Below, piece after piece: positions 51,421 to 59,025 of a stretch of DNA of 64,000 bases. The first letter of the stretch is position 1. Every line of letters begins with the position of its first letter. Made by a program: the position numbers and the translations under genes. Under the pieces are notes generated by a model. It saw only the letters and a list, made by a program, of their open reading frames with translations. It did no database searches and was not told where the DNA came from. Source of the DNA: an uncultured Bacillota bacterium (lineage in GTDB: Bacteria > Bacillota > Clostridia > Peptostreptococcales > Anaerovoracaceae); contig CAKMKG010000004.1 of the NCBI GenBank assembly GCA_927441425.1, positions 1 to 64,000 on the forward strand. The letters are read 5' to 3'.

Positions 51421-52947
51421 ATGGCAACTTATATATTAGCGCATGATCTGGGGACCTCCGGCAATAAAGCAACGCTTTTTTCTGATGAAGGTCAGCTTAT
51501 TGGAAGCGAAGTATATTCGTATGATGCCCACTATTTTAATGACACCTGGGTGGAACAGGATGCAGAAGATTGGTGGAAAGCGGTATGCTATACCAGCAAG
51601 AAGCTGATTCAATCTACCGGCATTGACGCAAAAGAGATCGGAGCCATCAGCTTCAGCGGACAAATGATGGGTTGCCTATGCGTTGATAAACAAGGAAATC
51701 CTCTTCGTCCCTCCATGATCTGGGCCGATCAGCGCGCTCAGAAACAGGCAGCTCAAATCGAAAACCACATTAGTCAATGGGATTTTTATCATATTGTTGG
51801 GCATCGCAATACTGCCTCCTATGGTATCCAAAAACTAATGTGGGTAAAAGAAAACGAACCGGAAATCTACGATCAGACTTATAAAACATTAAACGCCAAA
51901 GATTTTATTGTGTTTCGGCTAACAGGTAATTTTTACACCGAGCCTACTGATGGCAACAGCAATGGATGTTTTGATCTGAATACATTGCAGTGGTCCGAAG
52001 AGATTTTAAAATATGCAGGCATTGATCCCGATAAACTTCCTGAATTAAAGCCTTCTACCTTTGTCGCAGGCGGTGTCACCGAAGAGGCCGCAAAAGCAAC
52101 CGGGCTTGCTGTCGGTACCCCTGTCGTTCTCGGTGGCGGCGACGGCGTTGCTGCGAATATTGGCTGCGGTTCCATTGCTCCCGGCAAAACCTATAATTGT
52201 ATGGGAACTTCCGCATGGATCACAACCACATCAGAGAAGCCTATTTTCGATGAGAAAATGAGAATTGTAACATGGGCGCATATTGTCCCCGGATTGTACG
52301 CACCGAACGGTACCATGCAATATGCCGGTGGTTCTTATAACTGGCTAAAAAACACAATATGCACAATGGAGAGTTATGATGCCAAGCAAAATGGAACCTC
52401 ACCCTATGAATATATGAATGAACAGATTGCCCAAAGTCCGATCGGATCCAACGGCATCCTCTTTCTTCCCTACCTGCTTGGTGAACGTGCACCCCGTTGG
52501 AATCCGGATGCGAAAGGTGCCTGGATCGGCATGAAACCGGAAAATACGCGGGGCGATCTATTGAGAAGCGTATTGGAAGGCGTCACGATGAACCTCTCCA
52601 TTTGTCTGGATGTTCTCAGGACACAAGTTGACATCGGAGAAATCCTTGTCATCGGCGGAGGTGCAAAAGGCGCTGTTTGGAGACAGATCATGGCAGATGT
52701 CTACAATGCGAAGATTACAGTACCGTCTCTATTGGAAGAAGCAGGCTCTATGGGTGCTGCAGTGACAGGCGGTGTTGGCGCCGGCATTTTTAAAGATTTT
52801 ACGGCAATTGATAAATTTATCAAGATTGATTCTGTACATACACCGAATCCGGAAGCGGTTAAAAAATATGAACCTGTAAAAGAGTTATTTGACGAGTGCT
52901 ATTTTGCACTGGAAGATGTGTTCACGAAAATGTCAAAAAGATTGTAA
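51421..52947 (+). CDS. FGGY-family carbohydrate kinase (xylulokinase-like)
   Basis: A 508-aa sugar kinase. ATP-phosphate loop LAHDLGTSGNKATLF (about 5-19), substrate segment SFSGQMMGCLCVD, catalytic Asp in VLGGGDGVAANIGCG (about 239) and C-terminal ILVIGGGAKGAVWRQI (adenosine motif). It phosphorylates a ketose or polyol such as xylulose. The ATG at 51421 follows GGAGG. It is the only kinase of the locus, so the sugar pathway likely ends in a ketose phosphate, in parallel with the aldolase branch. A terminator follows. Confidence 0.9.
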   Translation: MATYILAHDLGTSGNKATLFSDEGQLIGSEVYSYDAHYFNDTWVEQDAEDWWKAVCYTSKKLIQSTGIDAKEIGAISFSGQMMGCLCVDKQGNPLRPSMIWADQRAQKQAAQIENHISQWDFYHIVGHRNTASYGIQKLMWVKENEPEIYDQTYKTLNAKDFIVFRLTGNFYTEPTDGNSNGCFDLNTLQWSEEILKYAGIDPDKLPELKPSTFVAGGVTEEAAKATGLAVGTPVVLGGGDGVAANIGCGSIAPGKTYNCMGTSAWITTTSEKPIFDEKMRIVTWAHIVPGLYAPNGTMQYAGGSYNWLKNTICTMESYDAKQNGTSPYEYMNEQIAQSPIGSNGILFLPYLLGERAPRWNPDAKGAWIGMKPENTRGDLLRSVLEGVTMNLSICLDVLRTQVDIGEILVIGGGAKGAVWRQIMADVYNAKITVPSLLEEAGSMGAAVTGGVGAGIFKDFTAIDKFIKIDSVHTPNPEAVKKYEPVKELFDECYFALEDVFTKMSKRL

Positions 52948-52957
52948 AAAGAAATTT

Positions 52958-52983
52958 GGAGCCGTAATGGCTCCTATTGTTTT
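52958..52983 (+). terminator. Terminator after the FGGY kinase gene
   Basis: GGAGCC-GTAAT-GGCTCC followed by TATTGTTTT, between convergent genes. Confidence 0.75.
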
Positions 52984-52988
52984 GGGAT

Positions 52989-53651
52989 CTATTCCTTCTT
53001 GTTTTGTATTGATAATAATTCGATCACATCGAGCAAGGTTGGTAACTTTGCATATAATAGGCTGTTTAACGCTTCGTCCGGCTGTAATAAGTCGGGTATC
53101 ATAACGGGTTTCATTCCTGCTTTGTATGCAGACAGTATCCCCATCGGCGAATCCTCCAAGGCTAGACATTCATTAGGACTTAACCCAATTAGTTCACACG
53201 CTCTTAGGTAGATATCCGGCTCCGGTTTCCCCCGTTCTATCATGTCACCGCAAACGATCTGATTAAAATAGTTAGAAATACCTGCTTTATTAAAATAGTA
53301 TTGCGCTCTTTCTCTTTCGGTCGAGGTCGCAACTGTTATTTTATAATGATTCAATCTTAAATAATCAAGCAGCTCAAATAAACCGGTTTTAACTGGAATC
53401 CCATTGCTCTCTATGTAGGAAGTTACATAATCAACTCTGATTTTTCTTGTGGCGGACAAATCAAAGGCTTTGCCTAGTTCATTCATTAAAACACGATTTG
53501 TATCTGCCGCATTCAACCCCAGTGTTTTAAATGCCATGGCTTCTGTTATATCCAAGCCCATCTGTTGCCCTGCAAACGCCCAGCCTTTTGCCACAAGACG
53601 CTCGGTATCAAACATAAGACCATCCATATCAAAAACAATACCCTTGATCAT
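52989..53651 (-). CDS. HAD-superfamily hydrolase, beta-phosphoglucomutase-like
   Basis: A 220-aa HAD protein. Motif I VFDMDGLMFDTE (nucleophile Asp), motif II in TVATSTERERA, Lys in CGDMIERGKPEPDIYL, motif IV in ALEDSPMGI. A helical cap follows motif I. Members are sugar phosphatases or phosphoglucomutases. It probably dephosphorylates a sugar phosphate made nearby, though it may be unrelated to the sugar locus. GGAGGG lies before the ATG. It is 12 bp downstream of the ArsC-like gene. Confidence 0.88.
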   Translation of the reverse strand: MIKGIVFDMDGLMFDTERLVAKGWAFAGQQMGLDITEAMAFKTLGLNAADTNRVLMNELGKAFDLSATRKIRVDYVTSYIESNGIPVKTGLFELLDYLRLNHYKITVATSTERERAQYYFNKAGISNYFNQIVCGDMIERGKPEPDIYLRACELIGLSPNECLALEDSPMGILSAYKAGMKPVMIPDLLQPDEALNSLLYAKLPTLLDVIELLSIQNKKE

Positions 53652-53663
53652 TTCCTGCCCTCC

Positions 53664-54005
53664 TTATTCCCAACTTTTCCAGACATCTGTTTGATACCCA
53701 ACCGTTGCTTTGCTTCCATCTCGAACAACCGGTGTCTTGATTAACTTGGGGTTTTCAAGAATTTTCTGGTCTTTATCTTCCTCTCTGAGGCACTTAACCA
53801 GCCCCAACAGTTGCTTATCTTTACAGTTTTGATCAATTAGGTTTTCCGTTCCCCCTAATGCTTGCTTCACACTGTTAAATTCCCCTTTGCTCATTCCCTT
53901 TTGTGTAACATCAATGAGCTGATATCTGATCCCACGTTCTTTAAAGTGCCTCTCCGCCTTCTTTGTATCAAAGCATTTTGGCTTTCCAAATATTTGTATA
54001 TTCAA
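53664..54005 (-). CDS. ArsC/Spx-family thioredoxin-fold protein
   Basis: A 113-aa protein of the arsenate reductase/Spx/YffB family: IQIFGKPKCFDTKKAERHFKERGI near the start and PKLIKTPVVRDGSKATVGYQTDVWKSW near the end. Only a single Cys is present at the CxxC position (GKPKCFDT), so it resembles YffB or glutaredoxin-like ArsC rather than redox-switching Spx. The start is a TTG with GGAGG 7 nt upstream; longer ATG starts lack a site. Confidence 0.83.
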   Translation of the reverse strand: MNIQIFGKPKCFDTKKAERHFKERGIRYQLIDVTQKGMSKGEFNSVKQALGGTENLIDQNCKDKQLLGLVKCLREEDKDQKILENPKLIKTPVVRDGSKATVGYQTDVWKSWE

Positions 54006-54145
54006 AATAGTTCCTCCATACTGGCACCGCATCATGCGCCGCTTGTCCTCTACCCTTTCATTCTACAGTCAGTCGTAAAATTTTACAAGAGAAGAACGGA
54101 AAGTCACCATCTCAGGCTTAACGCATTTAGGCCATAAAAGAATCT

Positions 54146-54868
54146 TTATTTTTTATTTGTATTCGTAAAAAAGTCTTTTACGGTTTCATTATATTTGGAA
54201 ATATTCATATCGTTATTCGCATCCATTGTCGCATAAAAGACTTCATCTACTACATTCAAGCCTTGTTGTTGCATCATGTTCAGAACATCTTGTTGACTTA
54301 ATTTTAATTCCCTCATGTTGTTTTCGTTTAATTTGCCATCCATGATGATCGTTACAGGAACATTGCTCGCTGGATTGGGAAGATTCAGATCACTTATAGT
54401 AACCTTTTCATGCTGAGGTTTTCTAACGATTGAAAGCTTGCCGTTTGCCTCAACGATACCGTATTCAACCTTACTTATATCAAAAATTTCATATTCACGA
54501 AGCATCATAATTATTTCGTCAATACTGTAGTGAATCCGTTTGATATTACGATGAATAAGCTTTCCATTGAACAAAACAACGGTAGGTTCAAACGTGATCA
54601 GTTTTCGGAATTTACGAAATTTTAAGCTAAAGAAACTGAATGACCTTTGTAACATAGCTAAAACAACAACTGCAAAAGCAGTCGGCAAATGTTCGATATT
54701 TGGATCTGCAATATCAGCTCCAACAATCGCTCCCATAACGACGAGTACTAGAAAATCAAATACAGGGAGTTCGCCAATCGGCCTCTTCCCCATAATAAAA
54801 AGAGTTGCTCCTAAAAGCAAAATCATGATTGTAATAATTCTAAATAAAACTAACAAATACGTTTCCAT
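54146..54868 (-). CDS. DUF421 (YetF/YrbG-type) membrane protein
   Basis: A 240-aa protein with three N-terminal membrane helices (LLVLFRIITIMILLLGATLF, LPVFDFLVLVVMGAIVGADI, LPTAFAVVVLAML) and a cytosolic DUF421 domain: EPTVVLFNGKLIHRNIKR and IDEIIMMLREYEIFDISKVEYGIVE, ELKLSQQDVL. The proteins are common in Firmicutes, some in spores; function is unknown. The Asp-rich end (DANNDMNISKYNE) follows a variable loop. GAGGAG precedes the ATG. Confidence 0.88.
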   Translation of the reverse strand: METYLLVLFRIITIMILLLGATLFIMGKRPIGELPVFDFLVLVVMGAIVGADIADPNIEHLPTAFAVVVLAMLQRSFSFFSLKFRKFRKLITFEPTVVLFNGKLIHRNIKRIHYSIDEIIMMLREYEIFDISKVEYGIVEANGKLSIVRKPQHEKVTISDLNLPNPASNVPVTIIMDGKLNENNMRELKLSQQDVLNMMQQQGLNVVDEVFYATMDANNDMNISKYNETVKDFFTNTNKK

Positions 54869-54950
54869 TGATGCTCCTCTACTGCATGAATGAAGAGATT
54901 ATTATCACTTACTACTTAGATTATGCTTAATAATCCAATCCTTATACAGA

Positions 54951-54987
54951 ATAAAAAAAAATTCAAGAGCCCTGATGACTCCTGAAT
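54951..54987 (-). terminator. Terminator of the flavodoxin gene
   Basis: On the minus strand ATTCAGGAG and CTC.TGAAT pair, followed by eight or more T. Confidence 0.75.
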
Positions 54988-55013
54988 TTTCGGTGTTGTT
55001 TTCTCTAAACAGT

Positions 55014-55538
55014 TTATAAGCCCTTCACATAGGCGATTATTGAATCTATGGTTCCCTTATCCTCAAAATTTACTTTTGAATTATAGGTGTTGAGAAATTC
55101 TATGTCAACCGCTTCTCGCTCAGATTCAGGCTTTCTTTGAATCATGCCTTTCATCATGGACATCATGACTTTATGCACTGGACCAAGTTTTTTGTAGTCT
55201 ATCCCTCCGCGCAGATGAAAGAATTTTGTTTTTGCATGAAGCTCTGGCGAAAAGTTTTTATTTATGATTTTACTGTAATCCGTTGCGTTGGGATCGGCTA
55301 ATCCAACGGTAAACACAATAAGGTTTTTGCAGGGATTTTGAGTAACCAGTTTTACACCTGCGATACCACCTGCATACAGACCGCCGCCATATATAACGAC
55401 GTCGTATTGACTTAGAGCTTTTGGTTCAATCGTTTGGGCATCTAATAAATCTGAATTCAGAGCCAAAGCGATCCATTCAGCGTACTTGCGCGTTGAGCCA
55501 TACTTCGATGTGTATGTGACTAAAATCTTGTTAGGCAT
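55014..55538 (-). CDS. Flavodoxin-domain protein (HemG/protoporphyrinogen oxidase-like)
   Basis: A 174-aa flavodoxin fold: FMN phosphate loop YTSKYGSTRKYAEWIA (about 9-24), YDVVIYGGGLYAGGI (about 45-60), and LRGGIDYKKLG near 108. It resembles HemG-like flavodoxin proteins. The N-terminal motif matches TSxxGxTR. It overlaps the MarR gene by 8 bp and is presumably controlled by that regulator. A redox role is likely; no haem genes are near. AGGAGG precedes the ATG. Confidence 0.83.
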   Translation of the reverse strand: MPNKILVTYTSKYGSTRKYAEWIALALNSDLLDAQTIEPKALSQYDVVIYGGGLYAGGIAGVKLVTQNPCKNLIVFTVGLADPNATDYSKIINKNFSPELHAKTKFFHLRGGIDYKKLGPVHKVMMSMMKGMIQRKPESEREAVDIEFLNTYNSKVNFEDKGTIDSIIAYVKGL

Positions 55539-55992
55539 TTTCTGTCCTCCTGTTTATATTATCTAAATTCTCAAATATTCTCATTAACGAACTGCTTAAA
55601 TCGGTAATTTCATCCATGCTCATGCCAGAGAACATGCTGTCAATAAACTGCGTTGCAATTTGTTCATTATCTTCGTCCCACTGCTTGCATTGATCGCTTG
55701 CTGTTATCCGCATGGCTCTGCCGTCTTTCTCATCGTTATGGATTGTCACAAAGCGCTTTTCAGCCAGCTTCATAACAAGTTGCTTTGTGTTTTGGTGAGA
55801 AGTATCGCACGCTGCTGCAAGTTGTTTTAGCGTGGGGGGCTGTTCAAATAATCCCAATGCAAGTATTACAAACCATTGCTTGGCAGTTAGGTCTTTCATC
55901 TGCGAATCCATTTTGCTTTGAAGACGATTCGCAATGCGAAACAAATATCCAAACACGATCAGTCTTTTATCCATCGTATCAAAATCGTACAC
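55531..55992 (-). CDS. MarR-family transcriptional regulator
   Basis: A 153-aa winged helix protein: LTAKQWFVILALGLFEQPPTLKQLAAACDTSHQNTKQLVMKLAEKRFV (about 37-85) followed by the wing NDEKDGRAMRITAS. The start is GTG with GGAGGTG 5 nt upstream. It is cotranscribed with the flavodoxin gene and probably represses both through the palindromes covering its own promoter. Ligand unknown; MarR proteins usually respond to phenolics or oxidants. Confidence 0.9.
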   Translation of the reverse strand: MYDFDTMDKRLIVFGYLFRIANRLQSKMDSQMKDLTAKQWFVILALGLFEQPPTLKQLAAACDTSHQNTKQLVMKLAEKRFVTIHNDEKDGRAMRITASDQCKQWDEDNEQIATQFIDSMFSGMSMDEITDLSSSLMRIFENLDNINRRTENA

Positions 55993-56010
55993 CGACGCAC
56001 CTCCATCATA

Positions 56011-56066
56011 ATAGGTAATATGTTCCTTGTATAGGTATTATATTACCTATATGCGTCCTTTGTCAA
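56011..56066 (-). promoter_or_regulatory. MarR promoter with palindromic operators
   Basis: Minus-strand TTGACA (56061-56066) and TATAAT (56037-56042), 18 bp apart. ATAGGTA..TACCTAT (56031-56050) is a near-perfect 20-bp palindrome covering the -10. ATAGGTAATAT at 56011-56021 adds another half-site that matches exactly the far arm at 56040-56050. Confidence 0.7.
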
Positions 56067-56187
56067 TACATATTTAGGAAAAGTCCATAACCATTTTGAT
56101 CCCCTGACCTCTGCATTGCAAACTCAGATGGTGCCGAGATTGGTTCGGTTGTCATGGTATAATTATTTAAGAATGCGTCTTTAGTTG

Positions 56188-56664
56188 TCATTTGAATATT
56201 AAATTCAGCATTCGGATACTTGACAAAAAGAATACCAAGCCCTGACCAAAAAGCAATACAGAACAATACCCCATTACACTTTTATACATCAAAAATTCTT
56301 GCCCAACCGTTTGAAATAAATATATATCAGAAATCATAAGTAATATGGATAACGTCAAAAGAATAATTGAATGAAAAAATAATTTATATATCGTTTTATC
56401 ACTACCTATGCTTTTTATGTCTTGGAATTTATTATTCCCATTCAAGGAAATAAGTAAAGCAACTCCTGCTAATTCAAAACCTGCGATAGTCGCTGATAAA
56501 GAAATTATGTCCGTATTGACCAAGAGGGAAAAATTACCAAGTGGAATAATCTCTGATTTTTTTAGAAGAATGCAGACGATTCCCATAATTAAAATCCCTA
56601 CAATCCAATGAATAATAGCAAAAAATCTATCATCATAAAGCAATTTATTAATTTTCTCCATCAT
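56188..56664 (-). CDS. Hypothetical membrane protein of the Dam-HerA-NurA operon
   Basis: A 158-aa protein with four likely membrane helices: FFAIIHWIVGILIMGIVCIL, ISLSATIAGFELAGVALLISL, LFFHSIILLTLSILLMISDIYL and SVLLFGQGLVFFLSSIRML. The N-terminal 15 residues are basic and cytosolic. No family recognised. Its ATG overlaps the stop of the 330-aa gene by 4 bp, so the two are co-translated. In defence operons, small membrane proteins often act as effectors that damage the membrane; this role is inferred. Confidence 0.7.
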   Translation of the reverse strand: MMEKINKLLYDDRFFAIIHWIVGILIMGIVCILLKKSEIIPLGNFSLLVNTDIISLSATIAGFELAGVALLISLNGNNKFQDIKSIGSDKTIYKLFFHSIILLTLSILLMISDIYLFQTVGQEFLMYKSVMGYCSVLLFGQGLVFFLSSIRMLNLIFK

Positions 56665-57653
56665 TCTGCAACATCTCCCATATATCTCAATGCCAAATCA
56701 TACTTTTCTTTATATGCCTGAGATATTGCAGAAAACATCTTGTTTGAATCGACATATTTTGTTTTAGGTGATATTTTTTCTACCCAAGCAACCCGAACCA
56801 ACTTTTCGTCAAGAAGATCATAAGGAATAGTCTTGTACTCTTCAGCATCATAGCCTCTCATTTTCGCTTTTCTGAAAATAGCATCCTCACCTTCTTCGAT
56901 TTGCTGGGCTCTCTTAATTGCTTTTATCACTTTTTTCAAGAAAGCTTTTGTATTATTAACAGGGACTTCTGCACCTCTTTTTCCTCCCGAAATTTCAACA
57001 TCAACATAGTATGGCATTCCTTTTTCGATATTCCCTGCCGCGATGTCATATGCATTGATAATACCCTCTTCTTTTAGCAATTTAAGCCCCGGTTCTGCCA
57101 CCTTAAATTGAATTTTAGATATCGATTTACAGTTAATAATTTTCTTATAATAATCGGGAATAATTATAGGCAAAATTTCAATTAAGTAACGCTTACTAGG
57201 GTAAAGACTCTGCATTATAGTACTTAAATATGCGCCCATACGCTCGATGCGTGCTCCATGAAAATTGAACTCACTAACGATAAGATTTTTATTTATGTAA
57301 CAATAAAAATGAGTTTGCTCCATTAATGTATCATCTTCATTTGATGTGATCTCTTGCCGGTTTCCATCAAGGATATTGAATAAATATGGAAAATCTGTAC
57401 TCCTTAAGCTATAAAATTGACCGCGATAAACATTTTTATCTGTCTTATGTTGCTTAACGTCGAGAAAATGGTACTTGTCAAAATAGGGAATGGCAAGGCC
57501 GCGTCCAATAAGGTTAGTGTTATTGTTTCCTAATTTTTTGATGAACGCATCAAGAATAGAATCAAGAGAAGCGCTTTTTCCATCACAAGCGCAGGTAACT
57601 TTATAAAAATATATCTTCCGCTCAATAGATTTTATTTTTACAGGCTTTGCCAT
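56661..57653 (-). CDS. Unrecognised 330-aa protein in the HerA-NurA operon
   Basis: A soluble protein without membrane segment or obvious catalytic motif. Visible features are an N-terminal beta-rich part (RKIYFYKVTC), VYRGQFYSLRSTDFPYLF near 75-95, THFYCYINKNLIVSEFNFHGARIERM near 115-140 and a lysine-rich helical segment AFLKKVIKAIKRAQQIEEGED near 240. The layout recalls DUF6731-type proteins, but this is not certain. AAGGAG lies about 11 nt before the ATG. It is encoded 33 bp after NurA and overlaps the membrane protein gene; a sensor or effector role is possible. Confidence 0.7.
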   Translation of the reverse strand: MAKPVKIKSIERKIYFYKVTCACDGKSASLDSILDAFIKKLGNNNTNLIGRGLAIPYFDKYHFLDVKQHKTDKNVYRGQFYSLRSTDFPYLFNILDGNRQEITSNEDDTLMEQTHFYCYINKNLIVSEFNFHGARIERMGAYLSTIMQSLYPSKRYLIEILPIIIPDYYKKIINCKSISKIQFKVAEPGLKLLKEEGIINAYDIAAGNIEKGMPYYVDVEISGGKRGAEVPVNNTKAFLKKVIKAIKRAQQIEEGEDAIFRKAKMRGYDAEEYKTIPYDLLDEKLVRVAWVEKISPKTKYVDSNKMFSAISQAYKEKYDLALRYMGDVAE

Positions 57654-57686
57654 AAATATTTTTCTCCTTTTCTCCTTGTCACTTTA

Positions 57687-59015
57687 TCATCTTTTCTCAA
57701 TAAATCGCTCCAATATTTTAGCAGAAGGATAGCTTGACATTGATGCGACTCCATTCGCTAGCTCTACAGGATATAATGCACCTTCATATTTTCGGCTAAT
57801 TAAACTTGGAAGAGTAGACAATATCCGCTCTAAACCTATAATGTCCTTTACTTCGGGGAAGCTGGAATTATCGGAGTATTCTCCAACAAGAGCATTTAAA
57901 ACCAAACTAGAATCCGGATCTAATTTTACATATATTTTCTCACCCCAATTTGTCCTCTTGCCATAGGGATTGGAGAGATCCGGTGAACGATAGACCTCTT
58001 TTCTTACATATGAATGAGGCAAGACCGCTATTGATGTAGGATCACCAACTCTTTGCGGATTAACAAATTTAGAAATAGACATTAGATGCTCATAGAATAT
58101 TCCCGACTTCTCCTGACCAATAAGGTGGATTGGCCTACTCTTTTCTTTAGTATACTCTACAAATTTCCTAATGTTGGGGACTAATTTTGAATACTGTCCT
58201 CTTAAAGTAAGTGGTCCATCTTTTATAAACAAGGTATCCGAAAATAGCCTGCTATCTGAATGATCCCAAAGTAATCTAACGATAGTAAAAAGCATCAGGG
58301 TCTCCATAATAAGCATATATGATGATGCTACGCTATCTGGTGCGCTATCCTCACTCATATCTAAGTGAAATCCAATCATATCTGTAAGGAAGATCCCCCC
58401 CCCGCAAGCTGGACAGGTAGATTCACTGGCATCGAACGGAAGGCCTTCGATGGTTGTTTCACAGTGTGGACAATCAAAACTTGGAGAACTTCCTTTCGTT
58501 TTATTCCATTTCTCATATGCTATCCATTTCAAAGTTTCGAAATATGCTCCACCCTCATCAATTTTCATCGATTCATAAATTATATTTCTCACTGCATCAT
58601 AGTTGTTTCCAAGTGTTGTTTTAACATTTTTAAGTGGAAGCACGGTAGCATGAAATAGCGCACTTTCAGACATAATATCTTGTAATAACAACGGATGGGG
58701 GTTAAGCTTGTCAATACAATCAATTTTGGCTCTCTCGATCGAAAGAAGTGCCGTCTTTATAAAGGCAACCTCTTTTCCTGTGGGTGGATCCGTTTTTACA
58801 GCTATATAAGATCCATCGACCGCCCATATATATTTAAGTGGAGGCGCGTCGGCAATGAATTCTTGCCATACTGACAAATCCCCTTGAGGAACATCAGTTG
58901 TTATTGCTTCAAAATCTTCAATTAAAGAGCATACCCACTCATTTTGAATTACAGCCAAATGCCCTAGCTTCGAAGCAGTCTCACTAGGCAGTTTGCCGCT
59001 CGTACCATACGGCAT
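57687..59015 (-). CDS. nurA: NurA-domain nuclease with zinc finger
   Basis: A 442-aa NurA-type nuclease. Motif I is YIWAVDGSYIAV (metal Asp near residue 70) and motif II is LFIKDGPLTLRGQ (second Asp). Between them lies a zinc ribbon CPHCETTI..CPACGGGIF near 185-210, not usual in archaeal NurA. NurA works with HerA as a 5'-3' DNA end-resection nuclease; in bacteria the pair occurs in defence islands. AGGAGGG precedes the ATG at 59015, 10 bp after the HerA stop. Codons of the zinc ribbon contain nine consecutive G. Confidence 0.82.
   Translation of the reverse strand: MPYGTSGKLPSETASKLGHLAVIQNEWVCSLIEDFEAITTDVPQGDLSVWQEFIADAPPLKYIWAVDGSYIAVKTDPPTGKEVAFIKTALLSIERAKIDCIDKLNPHPLLLQDIMSESALFHATVLPLKNVKTTLGNNYDAVRNIIYESMKIDEGGAYFETLKWIAYEKWNKTKGSSPSFDCPHCETTIEGLPFDASESTCPACGGGIFLTDMIGFHLDMSEDSAPDSVASSYMLIMETLMLFTIVRLLWDHSDSRLFSDTLFIKDGPLTLRGQYSKLVPNIRKFVEYTKEKSRPIHLIGQEKSGIFYEHLMSISKFVNPQRVGDPTSIAVLPHSYVRKEVYRSPDLSNPYGKRTNWGEKIYVKLDPDSSLVLNALVGEYSDNSSFPEVKDIIGLERILSTLPSLISRKYEGALYPVELANGVASMSSYPSAKILERFIEKR
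58395..58403. repeat. Nine-G homopolymer inside the NurA gene
   Basis: Nine C on the plus strand (nine G in the coding strand) encode Gly-Gly-Gly of CPACGGGIF. In this window the frame is intact. A gain or loss of one base would shift the frame and truncate the protein after about 200 residues. Confidence 0.85.
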
Positions 59016-59025
59016 AGAATCCCTC

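Noticed and set aside
56063-56266. 67-codon frame overlapping the end of the membrane protein gene
   Set aside because: It largely shadows the membrane gene in another frame, has no ribosome site and its tail is low in coding character.
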